Assembly: GCA_032595675.1 (NCBI GenBank)
Contig: JAVQMD010000001.1
Coordinates: 1,272,640 to 1,336,639, forward strand
Source of the DNA: Candidatus Electrothrix rattekaaiensis
Lineage (GTDB): Bacteria; Desulfobacterota; Desulfobulbia; Desulfobulbales; Desulfobulbaceae
DNA: 64,000 bases
Direction of reading: 5' to 3'
Shown here: positions 31,508 through 39,722 of the stretch, piece by piece
How the letters are laid out: the number at the start of each line of letters is the position of its first letter
How positions within the stretch are numbered: position 1 is the first letter of the stretch
Made by a program: the position numbers and the translations under genes
Notes under the pieces: generated by a model
What the model saw: the letters and a program-made list of their open reading frames with translations, nothing else
Database searches by the model: none
What the model was told of the DNA's origin: nothing

Positions 31508-32995
31508 TTACAGCGAACAGTATGGAATTATGGTGAATTTTAATCTATTTTTCAAAAAAGACAACCCGCTCAATGTGAGTTTAAAGTGCCAATACTCTAC
31601 CCAATCGTTGCTTGTATATATTGATCTTAGCAACAGCATAAATTCTGCACCATCCAGAGACCATCGACGGCCCGCTCCTTCCATTCTATTTTTCACTGTA
31701 TGACCACATGTTGACTCTACGATTCCACTTCCAATCGGATAACCTTTCAGTAAATACTCATCATATTTCATCCATTGTTTGTGGTTCTCCATGTATCGTA
31801 TGACAGATTGAAGGGTTTCTTGTTTCTTTTTTGATAACTGAGACTCACGTTTGGTCATTACCTGTTTCAAGCCACCAATTACTCGCCCAACTCTTCCTTG
31901 CAAAATGGCCAACAAGTGATTATAAACCCATTTTTGGGTTTCCGGTTTACCTTCTCCGTACAGGGCATTACCTGCTTTCCATAAGTATTCAACAACGTGA
32001 ATAATGTCCAAGATTCCAACCCAGTTGACGCCAGACAAAACCAATGCAATTGCATTCCATAGGCCAAGAGCTCCATCCATAACGACTACCCATGGACGTT
32101 TATTCTTTCTATTTCTTCTCTGGGCATCCATGACGATGTCGCTCATAACTTCTTCTCGTGATCGTGTAAGACTGGCTTCTCGACGAATATTTTTAGATCG
32201 CGTGGAAGAAACTTCCTGCTTCCCCTCTCTTTTTCTCCGCTTTTCCGGATAGACAAGATTTTCTGCTACTTCTTCAGGCGTTCGGCTAACCCGATCAATC
32301 GTATAACTTACACCAACCGTTGCCTCTTTTGTTTTCTGTCGTTTTTCTCCCTTGCCAAGACGAGCCTTAATTTTTGCCGCTTCTCTTTTTATGACCGGTA
32401 CTCCTTTTCCATCAAATTGAAGCACCTGCAACTCGCCTTCAGTATCAGAGGCTGGCAACTCTTTATCCACATAGAATTTATCGTACTTATCAGCCCCGTC
32501 ACGATTTACAACTTCAAAACGACTGGAACTAATATCCAACTTTAAAAGGCTGGAAAGGGTAACATGTGATTCTTCAAAAGAATCGCGAATACTGCAAAGG
32601 TTCATCCATTCTTGGAGTAAATAGGAATAGCAACGCTCCGGGAAGTTGGCAGCAGCATCCAAAGGACATATACCTTTCTGACCTTTGAGGTGGTAATAAC
32701 TTCTGGGAACGGTCAGTTTGCCGAAAACTGAAAAATATTGCCGCCCCCTCAACTGACTATCCTTTTTTAAAACAGATTTATTTTCGGTTAGATAAGATGG
32801 CCCTACGTCCCCCGTACCTTTTGCCGCAAAATAACATTTCATCGCAGTATTGCCAATTTTCAGCATTCGTTCAAAAATAGAGCGTTCAATATCATACGCA
32901 TCAAAAGTTTCCGCGTTCTTTTTTACAAACTCGAAGAGGTCATTGGCTTCACTTTGCCCTTCCATTATGCTTTGCTCTATAGAATATGCTTGCAT
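31508..32995 (-). CDS. ISKra4-family transposase
   Basis: This is a 495-residue transposase. Features are an N-terminal region with RGRQYFSVFGKLTVPRSYY, then LQFDGKGVPVIKRE, VVVMDGALGLWNA, LDIIHVVEYLWKAGNALYG and the C-terminal YPIGSGIVESTCGHTVKNRMEG...RRWS, all characteristic of the ISKra4 group. It is intact. The start follows a GGAGGA-type site. The stop lies within about 25 bp of the left element end, typical of this family. Confidence 0.93.
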   Translation of the reverse strand: MQAYSIEQSIMEGQSEANDLFEFVKKNAETFDAYDIERSIFERMLKIGNTAMKCYFAAKGTGDVGPSYLTENKSVLKKDSQLRGRQYFSVFGKLTVPRSYYHLKGQKGICPLDAAANFPERCYSYLLQEWMNLCSIRDSFEESHVTLSSLLKLDISSSRFEVVNRDGADKYDKFYVDKELPASDTEGELQVLQFDGKGVPVIKREAAKIKARLGKGEKRQKTKEATVGVSYTIDRVSRTPEEVAENLVYPEKRRKREGKQEVSSTRSKNIRREASLTRSREEVMSDIVMDAQRRNRKNKRPWVVVMDGALGLWNAIALVLSGVNWVGILDIIHVVEYLWKAGNALYGEGKPETQKWVYNHLLAILQGRVGRVIGGLKQVMTKRESQLSKKKQETLQSVIRYMENHKQWMKYDEYLLKGYPIGSGIVESTCGHTVKNRMEGAGRRWSLDGAEFMLLLRSIYTSNDWVEYWHFKLTLSGLSFLKNRLKFTIIPYCSL

Positions 32996-33127
32996 TTTGT
33001 CCTCCTTTTTTGAGACATTTATATATGGTGATTATACCATTTTTAAAAGGTTGAGCAGAATGCTTTTTTGTTATTCTCTTCTATATTTTTAAGAGGTTAA
33101 CGCAGGGTTCTTATATTCTGTTCGGGC
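31511..33127 (-). mobile_element. ISKra4-family insertion sequence (ends tentative)
   Basis: The ends are proposed from an imperfect inverted repeat: AGCGAACAGTATGGAA at 31512 and, on the opposite strand ending at 33127, GCCCGAACAGAATATAAGAA. They flank the single transposase gene with the short spacing expected. The boundaries may be off by several bases, and no target duplication was identified. Confidence 0.5.
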
Positions 33128-33272
33128 TCACAGGAAAAGGGTACACTCATATGATAAAGGAAAATCAACGCAGGCTAACCGTCCATCAGACAATTCGAAA
33201 AATAGACAGTCCGCTTTCGTTTCACTCAAGCGGACCTACCCCGACTATAAAAAAATCAGAGAAGATGCCCTC

Positions 33273-34103
33273 ATGCAATTCCTAGACGTCAAAACCGACT
33301 TCGCTTTTAAAAAAGTCTTCGGCAGTGAGCATTCCAAAAATATCCTGATTGATTTTCTCAACGCCATTATTGATTTTGAACACGCTGAAGTAACGGATCT
33401 TACCATCGTTGATCCCTACCAGATTCCTCTGCTCAAAGGTATGAAGGACAGCTACGTGGATGTCAAGGCTGTCCTGTCAAATAAGACAAAAGTGATCATA
33501 GAGATGCAGGTTCTCAATGTGGAGGGCTTTGAAAAGCGGGTATTGTACAATGCGGCAAAGCTGTACTCCAATCAGCTGAAACGGGCGCAGCGGTACACGG
33601 GATTGGAACCGATTATAGCCCTGACTATCACTGATTTTCCGATGTTCGAGGAGTTCGATAAGGTGATTTCCTACTGGAATGTTCGGGAAAAAGACACGTT
33701 GCTGAAATACAGTGATGATATTGAATTAATTTTTGTCGAGCTGCCTAAGTTCACAAAGCGAGAAGAAGAATTGACAACCATTACCGAAAAATGGCTGTAT
33801 TTTATTAAACATGCCGGAGAACTTGATTTCATCCCAATAACCTTTACAGAACCATTGTTGCAAGAAGCATTCAACATGGCGAATACCGCTGGTTTGCCGG
33901 AGGAAGAACTTGAGTTACAGAGCAATCGGCGGGATTTTATTTATTTTCAGAAAGGTGCGGTTGAAAAAGGAAGAAAAGACGAGAAAAAGATGATTGCCAA
34001 GCGATCCTTAGAGCAAGGATTGGAAGTGCAGGTTGTTGCTGCAATTACCGGACTTTCTGTAGATGAGGTCAAACAGTTGGAAGGCTCAAAGCAAAACACC
34101 TGA
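33273..34103 (+). CDS. Rpn/YhgA-type PD-(D/E)XK nuclease
   Basis: This is a 276-residue protein of the recombination-promoting nuclease / 'transposase_31' group. It opens MQFLDVKTDFAFKKVFG, followed by NILIDFLNAII. The PD-(D/E)XK core is DSYVDVKAVL...KVIIEMQV (Asp, then Glu-x-Gln). The later part has ALTITDFPMF and a helical C-terminus rich in Lys/Glu ending LSVDEVKQLEG, the usual hinge repeat region. These proteins promote RecA-independent DNA exchange and are enriched in mobile regions. The 145 bp upstream holds nothing else recognisable. Confidence 0.9.
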   Translation: MQFLDVKTDFAFKKVFGSEHSKNILIDFLNAIIDFEHAEVTDLTIVDPYQIPLLKGMKDSYVDVKAVLSNKTKVIIEMQVLNVEGFEKRVLYNAAKLYSNQLKRAQRYTGLEPIIALTITDFPMFEEFDKVISYWNVREKDTLLKYSDDIELIFVELPKFTKREEELTTITEKWLYFIKHAGELDFIPITFTEPLLQEAFNMANTAGLPEEELELQSNRRDFIYFQKGAVEKGRKDEKKMIAKRSLEQGLEVQVVAAITGLSVDEVKQLEGSKQNT

Positions 34104-34128
34104 ACAGCTTTGCAAAAAAGGACCACAC
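34100..34128. repeat. Direct repeat, left copy (right copy 35331-35360)
   Basis: CTGAACAGCTTTGCAAAAAA followed by GGACCACAC recurs at 35331 with one extra A and one change. The right copy is the leader of the intact ATPase gene; the left copy precedes a broken piece of the same gene. It marks a segmental duplication of about 1.2 kb period. Confidence 0.85.
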
Positions 34129-34496
34129 TACGGGCGGTTCGCAAACCGCCCCTCCATGTTCGCAACCAGTGCTCGGACATACAAAGCGACAACCCGGACG
34201 TTCTGAACGAGCTTTTGGACATACAAAACGAGATTTTGGATGTTCAGAATGAGTCCCTGGATGTTCCTAATGAGGTTTCGGATATACAAAACCTCATCTG
34301 GGACGTTCCGAACGAGCTTTTGGATGTACAAGACTTCGTCCCGGACGTACAGAACGAGATTTTAGACATCCAAAACGCCGTTCTGGATGTTCAAAAGGAG
34401 ATCATGGACATCCCAAGCCTCTGTTCGGATATTTGCCAGGAAGTTGCGGGTAAAAATACCCAGAGTCAGCTACGCCAGCCCAAGGATCAGGAATAA
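34110..34496 (+). CDS. Heptad-repeat ORF over a 21-bp minisatellite
   Basis: A 128-codon frame runs through a degenerate 21-bp tandem repeat (about 34190-34420), giving the seven-residue unit LD(V/I)(Q/P)NE(I/L) about eleven times. The repeat could form a coiled coil or solenoid. The beginning of the frame lies inside a direct repeat and a palindrome (GGGCGGTTCGCAAACCGCCC, 34132-34151), with no convincing ribosome site, so translation is doubtful. The preserved frame over many diverged units argues mildly for coding. Confidence 0.35.
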   Translation: MQKRTTLRAVRKPPLHVRNQCSDIQSDNPDVLNELLDIQNEILDVQNESLDVPNEVSDIQNLIWDVPNELLDVQDFVPDVQNEILDIQNAVLDVQKEIMDIPSLCSDICQEVAGKNTQSQLRQPKDQE

Positions 34497-34501
34497 GAAA
34501 C

Positions 34502-34605
34502 GGACATCACTACGTTCTGCCGCCGCTCTCCTGGCTGGATGCAGATGAACTCCTCCTGCTGATCCAACAGAAGAAATACTTTGTCCACCACGCCCCCCGC
34601 CAGAC
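34502..34605 (+). pseudogene. Broken copy of the 5' end of the downstream ATPase gene
   Basis: About 104 bp match 35402-35505 in the intact ATPase gene at a constant offset of 900 bp with roughly a dozen substitutions. It covers the codons for DDHYALPPLSRLDADELLLL through HAPRQ. Homology ends at the point where the Walker A GKT codons begin. It is followed by the HigBA module. Confidence 0.85.
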
Positions 34606-34658
34606 GTCGCAAATAATCAGAACTTGCAGGATGTAACCATGAGTGTTACATTGTAACT

Positions 34659-34955
34659 ATGATAGAAAGTTTCCGTGATAAATGGCTGAAGAAGTTTTTC
34701 ATAGAGGATACTCATTCCAAGAAAATTCCTTCAACCCTTCGTTCACGATTGTTTCGAAAGCTGCAATTGCTTGATGATGCTACTTGTGATGAAGATTTAA
34801 GAAGCCCTCCTAGCAATCATTTTGAGAGATTGGCTGGGAAATTACTGGGGAAGTGCTCTATACGAGTCAATAACCAATGGCGTCTTATTTTCACTTGGAA
34901 TGCAGAAAGTGGAGAAGCGGACGACGTCTATCTTGATAATCACACGTACAGATGA
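34659..34955 (+). CDS. higB: HigB-type RelE-superfamily toxin
   Basis: This is a 98-residue mRNA interferase-like toxin. MIESFRDKWLKKFF, RLFRKLQLLDDA, RSPPSNHFERLAG and the C-terminal RLIFTWNAESGEADDVYLDNH match the HigB / plasmid-killer group. It precedes its antitoxin by 9 bp in the toxin-first order typical of higBA. It interrupts the duplicated ATPase region, so it arrived or was kept in decayed DNA. Confidence 0.93.
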   Translation: MIESFRDKWLKKFFIEDTHSKKIPSTLRSRLFRKLQLLDDATCDEDLRSPPSNHFERLAGKLLGKCSIRVNNQWRLIFTWNAESGEADDVYLDNHTYR

Positions 34956-34964
34956 GGAAGACAA

Positions 34965-35300
34965 ATGATTCTTACTAAACGTCAGCCTGTGAGTGCCGGG
35001 GAAATGATTACTGAAGAGTTTATGGCACCGCAGGAGATTACTCAGGTACAGCTGGCTGCTGCAATGGGTGTAAGCCGGAAGACTGTCAACGAGCTTTGTA
35101 CTGGCAAGAGAGCGATAACAGTTGATACTGCTCTGATGCTGGCTAAGGTGTTCGGCAATACAGCACAGTTTTGGCTGAATCTTCAGCAGCGTAATGACCT
35201 TTGGGAGGCTCTGCATTCTCCGAAAAGAATGGACCGGATTAATCGGGCAAGGCCAATAGGTAAACAACAGACTGATATCTGTTCACCTACTTCCTGTTAG
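34965..35300 (+). CDS. higA: HigA-type antitoxin (XRE helix-turn-helix)
   Basis: This is a 111-residue DNA-binding antitoxin preceded by GAGGAAGA. The HTH is ITQVQLAAAMGVSRKTVNELCTGKRAIT, followed by DTALMLAKVFGNTAQFWLNLQQRNDLW, the HigA signature. It neutralises HigB and should repress the operon promoter. The C-terminal tail (IGKQQTDICSPTSC) is atypical and may be run-on sequence. Confidence 0.94.
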   Translation: MILTKRQPVSAGEMITEEFMAPQEITQVQLAAAMGVSRKTVNELCTGKRAITVDTALMLAKVFGNTAQFWLNLQQRNDLWEALHSPKRMDRINRARPIGKQQTDICSPTSC

Positions 35301-35365
35301 GTGTTTAGTGTGCGCCCTGCACCGTTTGCTCTGAACAGCTTTGCAAAAAAAGAGCCACACCCTTT

Positions 35366-36958
35366 ATGAAATTCTTCAACACCGCAGGCCCGGTCAATCT
35401 GGACGATCACTACGCCCTGCCTCCGCTCTCCCGGCTGGATGCGGATGAACTCCTTCTGCTGATCCAACAGAAAAAATACTTTGTCCTCCACGCCCCCCGT
35501 CAGACCGGTAAGACCTCCCTCCTGCTCGCTCTGATGGACTATCTGAATAGCAGAGAAGAATATATATGCCTGTATGCCAATATTGAAACAGCCCAGACCG
35601 CACGGAACAATGTTGACCAGGGCCTTTTTGAGGTAGCCGGAGCCATTGCCGCATCTGCCTCCGTCTACCTGAAGGATAAACGCCTGCATCAATGGATCAG
35701 AGAGGAAAAGGAACAACGTGGAGGCCACGGTATTCTGGAAGCGCTTCTGGCTCGTTGGTCCAGAGAAAGCGCAAAGCCTGTTGTCCTGCTCCTGGATGAG
35801 GTGGACGCTTTGGTCGGCGATACTCTGATTTCTCTGCTCCGCCAGCTTCGCAAAGGCTATAACCAGCGACCGACAGCCTTCCCCCAGACCGTGGTCCTTT
35901 GCGGTGTGCGGGATGTCAAGGATTACCGTATCCAACAGGCAGACGGCGAGATTATCACCGGTGGTTCCGCGTTCAACATCAAGGCGGAATCTCTGCGCAT
36001 GGGCAACTTTACCCAGGAAGAAATCAGCCTCCTCTATCAACAGCATACTCAGGAAACCGGTCAGGCTTTTGCCCCGGAGATCTTCACCGAAGTCTGGTTG
36101 GACACTCAAGGTCAGCCGTGGCTGGTCAATGCCTTGGCCTACGAGATGGCCTGGAAGGACAAGAATGCCCGTGATCGTACGGCGGATATCAGCTTGCAGC
36201 AGTATCAGGCTGCACGGGAACGATTGATTCAATCCCGCGCAACCCATCTTGATCAGCTGGCTGACAAGCTCCAGGAAGCACGGGTGCGGCGAACGGTTTC
36301 TCTGCTCCTTTCCGGTGAGGAAACTGGGTTTCAGTTGCCGACAGATGATCTTCAGTATCTGGAGGATCTCGGTCTGATTCAGCGTAAGCCGCAGGTGCGG
36401 ATCGCCAATCGCATCTACCAGGAGATCATCCCCAGGGAACTGACCGCCTCAACTCAGGACACCATTGTTGAGCAGCAAGAGTGGTATGTTGATTCGGATC
36501 ACCGGCTGAACATGAACAAGCTGCTGACCGCTTTTCAGCAGTTCTTCCGCGAGCATTCAGCATCCTGGATCGAACGCTTTGACTATAAGGAGGCCGGGCC
36601 GCAACTGCTGATGCAGGCCTTTCTCCAGCGGATTATCAACAGCGGCGGCAGGATCAACCGGGAATACGGGCTGGGGCGCAAACGCACGGATCTGGTCATT
36701 GAATGGCCCTTTGATAAGGAACAGGGATATTATGGCGAGGTGCAACGGATCGTTATTGAACTGAAGATCCTGCGGGGCAGCCTGGACAGGCTTATTGAAC
36801 AGGGTGGGCAGCAGGCTCTTGAGTATGCGGATGCCTTTGCCGCCGATGAGGTGCATCTTGTGCTGTTTGACCGGGACCCGAACACGGCATGGGAGACGAA
36901 AATCTGGCATCGAAGCGAGAGATGCGGCAGTCGCCGGATTGAAATATGGGGATGCTGA
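35366..36958 (+). CDS. AAA-like ATPase with C-terminal PD-(D/E)XK-type nuclease domain
   Basis: This is a 530-residue protein. It opens MKFFNTAGPVNLDDHYALPPLSRLD, then Walker A APRQTGKTSLL (about 47-57) and Walker B VVLLLDEVDALVG (about 140). A winged-helix-like segment follows (LEDLGLIQRKPQVRIANRIYQEIIPREL). The C-terminus (about 430-530) has GLGRKRTDLVIEW...IVIELKIL...GGQQALEYAD, a PD-(D/E)XK pattern (Asp, Glu-x-Lys). Similar ATPase-nuclease proteins are common and functionally uncharacterised, often in mobile or defence islands. A 5' fragment paralogue lies 900 bp upstream. A terminator follows directly. Confidence 0.85.
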   Translation: MKFFNTAGPVNLDDHYALPPLSRLDADELLLLIQQKKYFVLHAPRQTGKTSLLLALMDYLNSREEYICLYANIETAQTARNNVDQGLFEVAGAIAASASVYLKDKRLHQWIREEKEQRGGHGILEALLARWSRESAKPVVLLLDEVDALVGDTLISLLRQLRKGYNQRPTAFPQTVVLCGVRDVKDYRIQQADGEIITGGSAFNIKAESLRMGNFTQEEISLLYQQHTQETGQAFAPEIFTEVWLDTQGQPWLVNALAYEMAWKDKNARDRTADISLQQYQAARERLIQSRATHLDQLADKLQEARVRRTVSLLLSGEETGFQLPTDDLQYLEDLGLIQRKPQVRIANRIYQEIIPRELTASTQDTIVEQQEWYVDSDHRLNMNKLLTAFQQFFREHSASWIERFDYKEAGPQLLMQAFLQRIINSGGRINREYGLGRKRTDLVIEWPFDKEQGYYGEVQRIVIELKILRGSLDRLIEQGGQQALEYADAFAADEVHLVLFDRDPNTAWETKIWHRSERCGSRRIEIWGC

Positions 36959-36992
36959 CCTGGGGAATCCAAGATTCCCCAGGCGTTTTTTT
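36959..36992 (+). terminator. Terminator after the ATPase-nuclease gene
   Basis: CCTGGGGAATC, a short CAA centre and GATTCCCCAGG form an 11-bp stem followed by CG and seven T. It begins right after the stop codon and separates this gene from the convergent peptidase gene. Confidence 0.92.
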
Positions 36993-37019
36993 AACAGTTA
37001 CGTTCGCTTGACAAGGACA

Positions 37020-39530
37020 CTATTTTTTTCTTACTGCTTTTTCCCCCATTGATTTGGGAGCATTCTTTACATATTTTTCGAACCACTGCAGTTGTTCCCA
37101 AAGTACATGTTCTATGCTTTCCTTTGCCCGGTATCCATGATCTTCGAAGGGGAGCAGTACCAATTTGGCAGTGCCCTCCGAACCTCGTATAGCTTCAAAG
37201 AAGACTTCGGACTGAAAGGTTAGGGTGCCTGGGTTAGAGTCATCATTCCCGTGAATAAGTAGGATTGGTTCCTTGATTTGATGAGCGAAAAATAAGGGCG
37301 AAACGTCAAGATATACCTTTTGTGCCTCAAATAGAGAACGGCGTTCAGACTGGAAGCCGAAGGGCTGATTTGTTTTGTTATATGATCCGCTGCGTGCTAT
37401 TCCCGCTTGAAAAAGATCGGTATGTGCAAGGAGGTTAGCTACCATGAGTCCTCCGTGACTGTGACCAATAACGCCAATGCGATGAGGATCAGTGATGCCC
37501 ATTTCAACAGCCTTGGCTACCGCAGCCTCAGCATCAGCGACCAGTTGAGGTACGAAAGAGTCATAAACGGTTTCAGGATCGCCGATCATAGGCATTGCGG
37601 TTTGATGGAGGACTGCGTAGCCATCAAGAAGGAAAAAGAGAGATGAGTATCCGTATAGCCGCATAAAACGTTGGGCGGAACCTCGGACCTGGCCAGCAAT
37701 ATTTGCATTGGAATACTCGCGTGGGTAGGCATGTAAGACTGTGGGAAGTGCCGTTCCCTCTTTATAATTTGGAGGAAGGTATAATTTAAAACTCAGAGGG
37801 ACGCCATCTTTACGGGTATAGCGCACTATTTGTTTTTTTATTCCTCGTAATTCAGGTATGGGGTCCTGAAAATGTGTGATTGGTACGCGAGATAGGAGAC
37901 GACTGGCTTCGCCATCTATTGCCGTAATTTTTTTACCAAGGCTGGCTCGGTAATAGTTAGGGACATCAGTAGCTGATTCGGAGTGTAGGATAAAGTGGTC
38001 TTCATTACCGCTAAAAGCAATAAACTGTTCATAGCTATCTGGCGTGCAGCGAAATAAGCGCTCGACCTTTCCCGTATCCATATCCTTCAAATCCAAAAAA
38101 GGACGATCTCCTTGATCTGTAGCACCTTTCCCTCGAAAATATATAGCGTTCCCCTTTTGATGTAATACCCAACGGCCATTGGGCAAGGGGCGGAGTAAGG
38201 GCGAACCGGGGTTGTCATAGCGGTCTTTTTCATCAAGATCAAACCACAGGCGTGCGGTGTCGTTGTCTACGTCTAAAAGCCAAACATAACGTCTCCTTCG
38301 TATTCGCTCGCGTTGGGTGATCATAAGAGTGCCTTTTTCAGCCCCCCAAGTACTCCTCCAGGGTTGGATACGGTGCTCGGCCAGGAAAACCTCCTGAGGT
38401 TTTGAGGTGAAGGGTGCCTCTAGGCGCATAAGCCGGTCGCGATGAGGGACTTTCGCTACGGGATCTCCTCCGTCGAGTGCCTCGATCCAGAAGATAGAGT
38501 GATGAGCAGTGGGGCGCCAGGAAATAGCGCGTGGGCCAGTCCGTACGCCGTGAACAGGAACTTGGTCCGCAAGGGGCAGGGATGCTATCTGAGCTATGAA
38601 TTTCCCCTTATTATCCCATAGTTCTATTTTACTGGCAAAACGCCGATAAGCTACCTCATGAGACCAAGGGCCGACAAGGCGTTTGATCAGAAGGTATTTG
38701 CCATCTGGAGAAAATTGAGCAGTGGTATAAAAATCCGGCTTACCTATGACCTGTATTTGTTCTGTCACAGGGTCTATCACCACCAGTTCAGAAGTGGCAT
38801 AGTATTCGAAGAGAGATTCGTCATACTTTGTTTCGAGGAGATTACGCGCTTCGTACGTAGATCGGGCTGTTTCTCCTTGACTTGTAAAAGTTTTTGGGCC
38901 TGCCGGTATGGCAGGTGGGGGAGGAACGGGGCCTCGTGAAGGGGGGATACGTCGTACTAACAGGCGTTTTTGATCAGGAAGCCAGCTTGCTGAAAGTCCT
39001 AATAATGGATTGATAGCAATATCTTTGGTCTTTTTTATTTTTCCATCCACAGACCCTACCCATAGGCCGATATGATTACTGTGGCCAACAACAAGAGCGA
39101 AGCGCTGTCCGTCTACAGTCCATTTTACAGCGTATACTTCAGATTTTTCAGGAAGATCGAGAGGTACAATTTTTTCATCATCTACGTTCACTAAACGAGG
39201 TGAGGTGTATCCATGTTGTCCGTGATAGCCATTTAAAACGGGATTAACCCGGATGCCAGCGAGTTTATACATTGGAGCAGAGAGCTCAGTGAGAGGCGGA
39301 TAGGGCACTGGATCACCAAGAAGTAAATACTTGCCGGGCGGTGATATCCAACTTTGAGGAAGTCGGGGAGCGTGGAGTACCTTTAAGAAATTTTCAGGGG
39401 GCGATTTCCAATTGTTTGTACTCTTCATTGACGGCTCGATTCTTCCTGGTATGACCGATTCTCCCTCTGCAACAACTGCAATAACCAAGTATCCAACGAG
39501 CAGTACTGTCGCTATAATCATTCTTTTCAT
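37020..39530 (-). CDS. Prolyl-oligopeptidase-family (S9) serine peptidase, exported
   Basis: This is an 836-residue protein with an N-terminal signal/anchor (MKRMIIATVLLVGYLVIAVV). A beta-propeller spans about residues 60-560 (repeated blades with FSPDGKYLL, VKWTVDGQRFALVV). The alpha/beta-hydrolase domain follows, with nucleophile Ser in IGVIGHSHGGLMV, Asp in LLIHGNDDSNPGT and His in PFEDHGYRAK. The overall length and the REYSNANIAGQVRGS segment resemble S9D glutamyl endopeptidase-like enzymes. It probably acts in the periplasm or at the cell surface on peptides. The gene stands alone, convergent with the ATPase gene. Confidence 0.9.
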   Translation of the reverse strand: MKRMIIATVLLVGYLVIAVVAEGESVIPGRIEPSMKSTNNWKSPPENFLKVLHAPRLPQSWISPPGKYLLLGDPVPYPPLTELSAPMYKLAGIRVNPVLNGYHGQHGYTSPRLVNVDDEKIVPLDLPEKSEVYAVKWTVDGQRFALVVGHSNHIGLWVGSVDGKIKKTKDIAINPLLGLSASWLPDQKRLLVRRIPPSRGPVPPPPAIPAGPKTFTSQGETARSTYEARNLLETKYDESLFEYYATSELVVIDPVTEQIQVIGKPDFYTTAQFSPDGKYLLIKRLVGPWSHEVAYRRFASKIELWDNKGKFIAQIASLPLADQVPVHGVRTGPRAISWRPTAHHSIFWIEALDGGDPVAKVPHRDRLMRLEAPFTSKPQEVFLAEHRIQPWRSTWGAEKGTLMITQRERIRRRRYVWLLDVDNDTARLWFDLDEKDRYDNPGSPLLRPLPNGRWVLHQKGNAIYFRGKGATDQGDRPFLDLKDMDTGKVERLFRCTPDSYEQFIAFSGNEDHFILHSESATDVPNYYRASLGKKITAIDGEASRLLSRVPITHFQDPIPELRGIKKQIVRYTRKDGVPLSFKLYLPPNYKEGTALPTVLHAYPREYSNANIAGQVRGSAQRFMRLYGYSSLFFLLDGYAVLHQTAMPMIGDPETVYDSFVPQLVADAEAAVAKAVEMGITDPHRIGVIGHSHGGLMVANLLAHTDLFQAGIARSGSYNKTNQPFGFQSERRSLFEAQKVYLDVSPLFFAHQIKEPILLIHGNDDSNPGTLTFQSEVFFEAIRGSEGTAKLVLLPFEDHGYRAKESIEHVLWEQLQWFEKYVKNAPKSMGEKAVRKK

Positions 39531-39722
39531 TTATTGCCTCCTTGTAATAGTTATGGAAAAGAGTACCCTTGTTGTTATTGTAAGGGTGTTAGATAGGATG
39601 GTACTTTTGATTTGTTTTGAGATGCTGATTGCCTTCAGAATAAACTGTTTATCCTTCTATTTAGTGTGCCTAGATTCAAGTAATAAGTATGAACGTAGTG
39701 CTAAACGGTGCATAATAACCTC

